A stretch of DNA of 36,868 bases from Verrucomicrobia subdivision 3 bacterium UBA693 (GTDB lineage: Bacteria > Verrucomicrobiota > Verrucomicrobiia > Limisphaerales > UBA8199): assembly GCA_002298785.1 (NCBI GenBank), contig DBMR01000089.1, positions 756 to 37,623 on the forward strand. The letters are read 5' to 3'. The stretch's first letter is position 1. Every line of letters begins with the position of its first letter. The notes below the pieces were generated by a model. That model worked only from the letters and a program-made list of their open reading frames with translations, had not been told where the DNA came from and made no database searches. The position numbers and the translations under genes were made by a program. Shown in pieces: positions 33,961 through 36,868 of the stretch.

Positions 33961-36762
33961 TTGAAAACGATAAAGTTACTGGCGGTGTGGTCCCTTTTGC
34001 TCCTTGGCGGTCAAATCCCGGGCGTGGCGCAGTTCACGCTCAGCGGCCTGTCAGACAAAGGTGTTTACAACGATTCCGTCACATTCACCGTCTCCGCCCA
34101 GGCCGGATATCAGGTTGGAGCTGCATTGGATGGTCAGGTGGTCGCGCTGGGCGCGGCCACGAAGGTGGGCGCGGTGGATTATCACGAGTTGCGCGTCTCG
34201 GCGACGAACCAAACCACCCTGGCCACAACGAACGCCGTATTCCGGTTCAACGTGGTGTCGACTGAGCGGAATGGCAGCGAAAACGGTTTGCCGCCCTGGA
34301 TTCCATATCCGTCAATTCCTTCCACCGCCCAGGAAACCGCCGGGGCCCATCTACGCTGCCTGTTGCCTGCGGCTTTTCCCACAAACCTGCCGGTCCCGGT
34401 GGTGGCGTGGGTTGAAGGGGAGAACGGCGCGGCGGTGCGTGCCAACGGCTTTTTGGCGATTCAACCTCAAGCCTCGATTCAAGTCCGGCGCGGCGCCGGT
34501 TCGGGTTTCTTACCGGGGTATGCCACCGTGGGTGAGACCACGGTCGCTGGGCAATTCAACCAAATGGATTTCTCCCGCACCGTACAGGTCGATTCGAACA
34601 CCACCTGGAGTTCGGTGTCGGGCGATCTCAGTGGGACAGTTACCTGGCCGGCGCAGTCGTGGATATCCGTCGTCGGTGAGTTTCGGATCCCTGCGGGTGC
34701 TGCTCTCACCATCGGTCCTGGAACGGTGGTACGCCTGGCGCCCGGTGTGTCGGTAGCTGTGGTCGGGCAACTTACCGTGAACGGCACGGAGGAGGCCCCG
34801 GTCGTCTTCACTCCGTGGTCCCCGGCTCAACCCTGGGGCGGTTTCTTCCTGACCAATAGCACCTCCGCGCTCGTGGCTAACGCGGCCATTTTCACCGGCA
34901 GCGGCGCGAACGCCAGCGCCGTGGCCAATAGTCATCGCCATGAGCAGTGCCTGTTCTACCTGGACAACCACGCGCGGTTGGCGCTGACCAATTGCGCGGC
35001 CATCTACCTCGCGGGCCAGTTCGGGCATGGAGTGGATCGCGGCCTGCCGTGGAATCAGATCGACCTGGTCCATACGCTCATCCAACGCTGCACCACGGGC
35101 GGCGAGTGGAACGGTTCTGCGCTGAAACTGCTTCAATCCGCGCTCATCGAGACGCCCTATGAACGTCCGGTTTTCAATGATGGGGACGAGGACGGCATTT
35201 ACTTCACCACGGGCGCTTATGAGGTGCGTGACAGCCTGATCGGATGGAACGCGGATGATGGGCTGGACGCCGGGAGTGGGGACGCCAGCAGCGTGACCGT
35301 CAGCAACACCTGGGTGGAGGGGTCCTACCACGAGGCGTTTGCCTGGTCCGGCGGCAATCGCAAAGCCACGAACTGGCACACGGTATCCTTGAATTGCGGG
35401 CAGGGCATCGAGTGTGGCTACAGCCTCTCCGCGCCTTCTCCGGACGTCTATGCCTTCGATTGCCTCAGCACCGCGAACCTGATCGGTGCGCGGTTCGGCG
35501 ATAATTATAATTGGACCTACACCGGATTCCTCCGCGTCACCAATTCGTTGTTGCTCTACAATTACCGGGACGTTTGGGGAATGAACTGGTCGGATTGGAC
35601 CTATCGTACCGACTTGATGGACGTGCGGGGGAACTGGCTGACCGCGCCGAACCCGAAGCATACGGAGAATTTGATCTGGAATCCCGTGATCGACGGCGCG
35701 CGTCTTGCCGCCTTCATGAGCACGCCCCCGACCGCTGAAGTCGGCATCGGTCTGGCCGTCCGCACCCGGCAGTTTCCGCTCGGTGCGATCAGCAATGCCC
35801 TCCCCGTGCGGCTAAGCAGCTTTACCACCTTGCCGGTCAGTTTCGGTTACCGCTACGCGTCCGCGACCGAAACCCTGGCGGAGGGACGTTTGGAGTTCGC
35901 GCCCGGAGAGACCCTTAAGTTGATCCCCGCGCCCGCGGTATCGTTGTCCGGGAATCCACTGGTGCGGCTCCAATTACTTTCCCCGCAGCAGGGGCAAATT
36001 ACCGGCGAAAGCACGGTCTGGTTTGGGACGTTGGCGACTGCGACCGGCAGCACGCTGATTTCCACAGGTGCGGTCTGGCGTTATCTCGACACGGGGGCCA
36101 ACGCCGGGACGGCGTGGCGCGAGCGCCTTTTTGAAGACAGCGCCTGGGCCAGCGGACGGGCGGAATTGGGCTACGGCGATTCCAAAGACGGCCGGCCCGA
36201 GACTACAGTCATCAATTCCGGGCTCAACGCCACCAACACCACCAATCGCTATATCACCTATTATTTCCGGCACTCTTTCCTGGTGAACAACCCGGAGGCC
36301 GTGGGTCCGCTCACCGTGCAATTGAAGCGGGACGACGGCGGCATCGTGTACCTAAACGGGACCGAAATCTTCCGCAGCAACCTCGCCGATGGTCCGGTGG
36401 ATTACCTGACGCGCGCGACGCTGGCCAGCGATGATGGGGTCAACTTTTACTCGACCAACGCCCCGGCGAGCCTGCTGGTGCCCGGCACGAATGTCGTGGC
36501 CGTGGAAATCCACCAGGAAAGCCCCACCTCCAGCGATGTCAGCTTCGATCTCCGGTTGGATGCGGCCGCGCCGCTGCGCCTCGAGCCCGTCCGGTTCGGA
36601 TCGGGTTGGCTGCTCTCATGGGACAGCACCCAGGGCACCCTCGAGCAAGCTCCAGACCTCGCCGGTCCCTGGACCGCCTCGGCTCAAAGCAGCCCAGCCG
36701 AAATCCAATCCGCGGACGGACGTGCATTTTACCGGCTGAAGAAATTATCGGGAGCGCCCTGA
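33961..36762 (+). CDS. Large secreted beta-helix protein with galactose-binding-like domain and C-terminal module
   Basis: 933 aa from a TTG start (KTIKLLAVWSLLLLGGQIPG signal peptide, cleavage near VAQ). Residues about 25-105 form a beta-sandwich (YNDSVTFTVSAQAGYQVGAA). Residues about 220-560 form a right-handed parallel beta-helix, with IPAGAALTIGPGTVVRLAPG and LTVNGTEEAPVVFTPW at its start and D-DGLDAGSGDASSVTVSNTW within it. Residues about 700-862 resemble a jelly-roll carbohydrate-binding domain (LFEDSAWASGRAELGYGD, LKRDDGGIVYLNGTEIFR, NVVAVEIHQ). The last 65 residues form the shared C-terminal module (WLLSWDSTQGTLEQAPDLAG, then W) and end near GRAFYRLKKLSGAP. No catalytic residues can be assigned with confidence. 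It is probably a cell-surface glycan-interacting protein. Confidence 0.8.
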   Translation: MKTIKLLAVWSLLLLGGQIPGVAQFTLSGLSDKGVYNDSVTFTVSAQAGYQVGAALDGQVVALGAATKVGAVDYHELRVSATNQTTLATTNAVFRFNVVSTERNGSENGLPPWIPYPSIPSTAQETAGAHLRCLLPAAFPTNLPVPVVAWVEGENGAAVRANGFLAIQPQASIQVRRGAGSGFLPGYATVGETTVAGQFNQMDFSRTVQVDSNTTWSSVSGDLSGTVTWPAQSWISVVGEFRIPAGAALTIGPGTVVRLAPGVSVAVVGQLTVNGTEEAPVVFTPWSPAQPWGGFFLTNSTSALVANAAIFTGSGANASAVANSHRHEQCLFYLDNHARLALTNCAAIYLAGQFGHGVDRGLPWNQIDLVHTLIQRCTTGGEWNGSALKLLQSALIETPYERPVFNDGDEDGIYFTTGAYEVRDSLIGWNADDGLDAGSGDASSVTVSNTWVEGSYHEAFAWSGGNRKATNWHTVSLNCGQGIECGYSLSAPSPDVYAFDCLSTANLIGARFGDNYNWTYTGFLRVTNSLLLYNYRDVWGMNWSDWTYRTDLMDVRGNWLTAPNPKHTENLIWNPVIDGARLAAFMSTPPTAEVGIGLAVRTRQFPLGAISNALPVRLSSFTTLPVSFGYRYASATETLAEGRLEFAPGETLKLIPAPAVSLSGNPLVRLQLLSPQQGQITGESTVWFGTLATATGSTLISTGAVWRYLDTGANAGTAWRERLFEDSAWASGRAELGYGDSKDGRPETTVINSGLNATNTTNRYITYYFRHSFLVNNPEAVGPLTVQLKRDDGGIVYLNGTEIFRSNLADGPVDYLTRATLASDDGVNFYSTNAPASLLVPGTNVVAVEIHQESPTSSDVSFDLRLDAAAPLRLEPVRFGSGWLLSWDSTQGTLEQAPDLAGPWTASAQSSPAEIQSADGRAFYRLKKLSGAP

Positions 36763-36868
36763 GAAATGCGGCGTAACGGAGGAGCCAGTAAATATAAGAT
36801 TTCTCGGTGCTGAGAGCGAGGTGTTTTAGAGCGCAAGCTTCTTTGAGGGCGCATCCGGGCTTTGTCGC

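Noticed and set aside
34510..35661. Minus-strand open frame (383 codons) opposite the beta-helix gene
   Set aside because: Shadow of the plus-strand gene; no signal, no domain motif.

Overview
The window is GC-rich and bacterial. Its gene content points to Verrucomicrobiota, probably the Pedosphaerales/Limisphaerales group. The markers are seven-fold Gloeobacter/Verrucomicrobia-type (gloVer) repeats, a pseudopilin with an H-X9-DG motif, large secreted proteins built from Ig-like, LamG, MBG and beta-helix modules, an ECF sigma operon, and a scatter of polysaccharide-acting glycoside hydrolases. This placement is inferred from protein families. There is no rRNA, tRNA, CRISPR array or transposase in the window.

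Region 1 (1-5950) starts inside the 3' end of a large MBG-repeat surface protein. Facing it is a secreted C45-type autoproteolytic hydrolase with an extra N-terminal domain. Next come a class I fructose-bisphosphate aldolase (fbaB), a zinc-dependent aldehyde reductase (ahr-like) and a small secreted protein of unknown role.

Region 2 (6086-14420) is a long run of minus-strand genes for secreted proteins: two tandem gloVer-repeat paralogues (one split by an apparent one-base deletion), a parallel beta-helix protein and a TIM-barrel hydrolase with a beta-galactosidase-trimerisation-like domain. Region 3 (14546-17286) is a tight three-gene operon: ECF sigma factor, a small one-span membrane protein (candidate anti-sigma) and a larger membrane-anchored protein. 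Region 4 (17454-24374) holds a GH50/agarase-like hydrolase, a divergently transcribed GH127-type beta-L-arabinofuranosidase and a LamG/Ig secreted protein. Together with Region 2 these suggest growth on complex plant or algal polysaccharides, although no SusCD pair or transporter is visible.

Region 5 (24651-36762) is mixed: a TPR-sulfotransferase fusion, a glutaminase-STAS-cNMP three-domain fusion, a small secreted metal-binding (YHS/TRASH-like) protein with a clear promoter and terminator, a D-Ala-D-Ala carboxypeptidase, a protein with two retropepsin-like DTG lobes, a pseudopilin, a class C beta-lactamase-fold serine hydrolase, a zinc-ribbon membrane protein and a large beta-helix surface protein.

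The most notable pattern is that six secreted proteins from unrelated architectures end in a similar short module of about 60-75 residues. It has a Trp-containing strand, a 'le.a.dL..pW' segment and a terminal [FY]-[YF]-R motif. The module could be a surface-attachment or sorting domain. Most genes in the window have no recognisable Shine-Dalgarno sequence.
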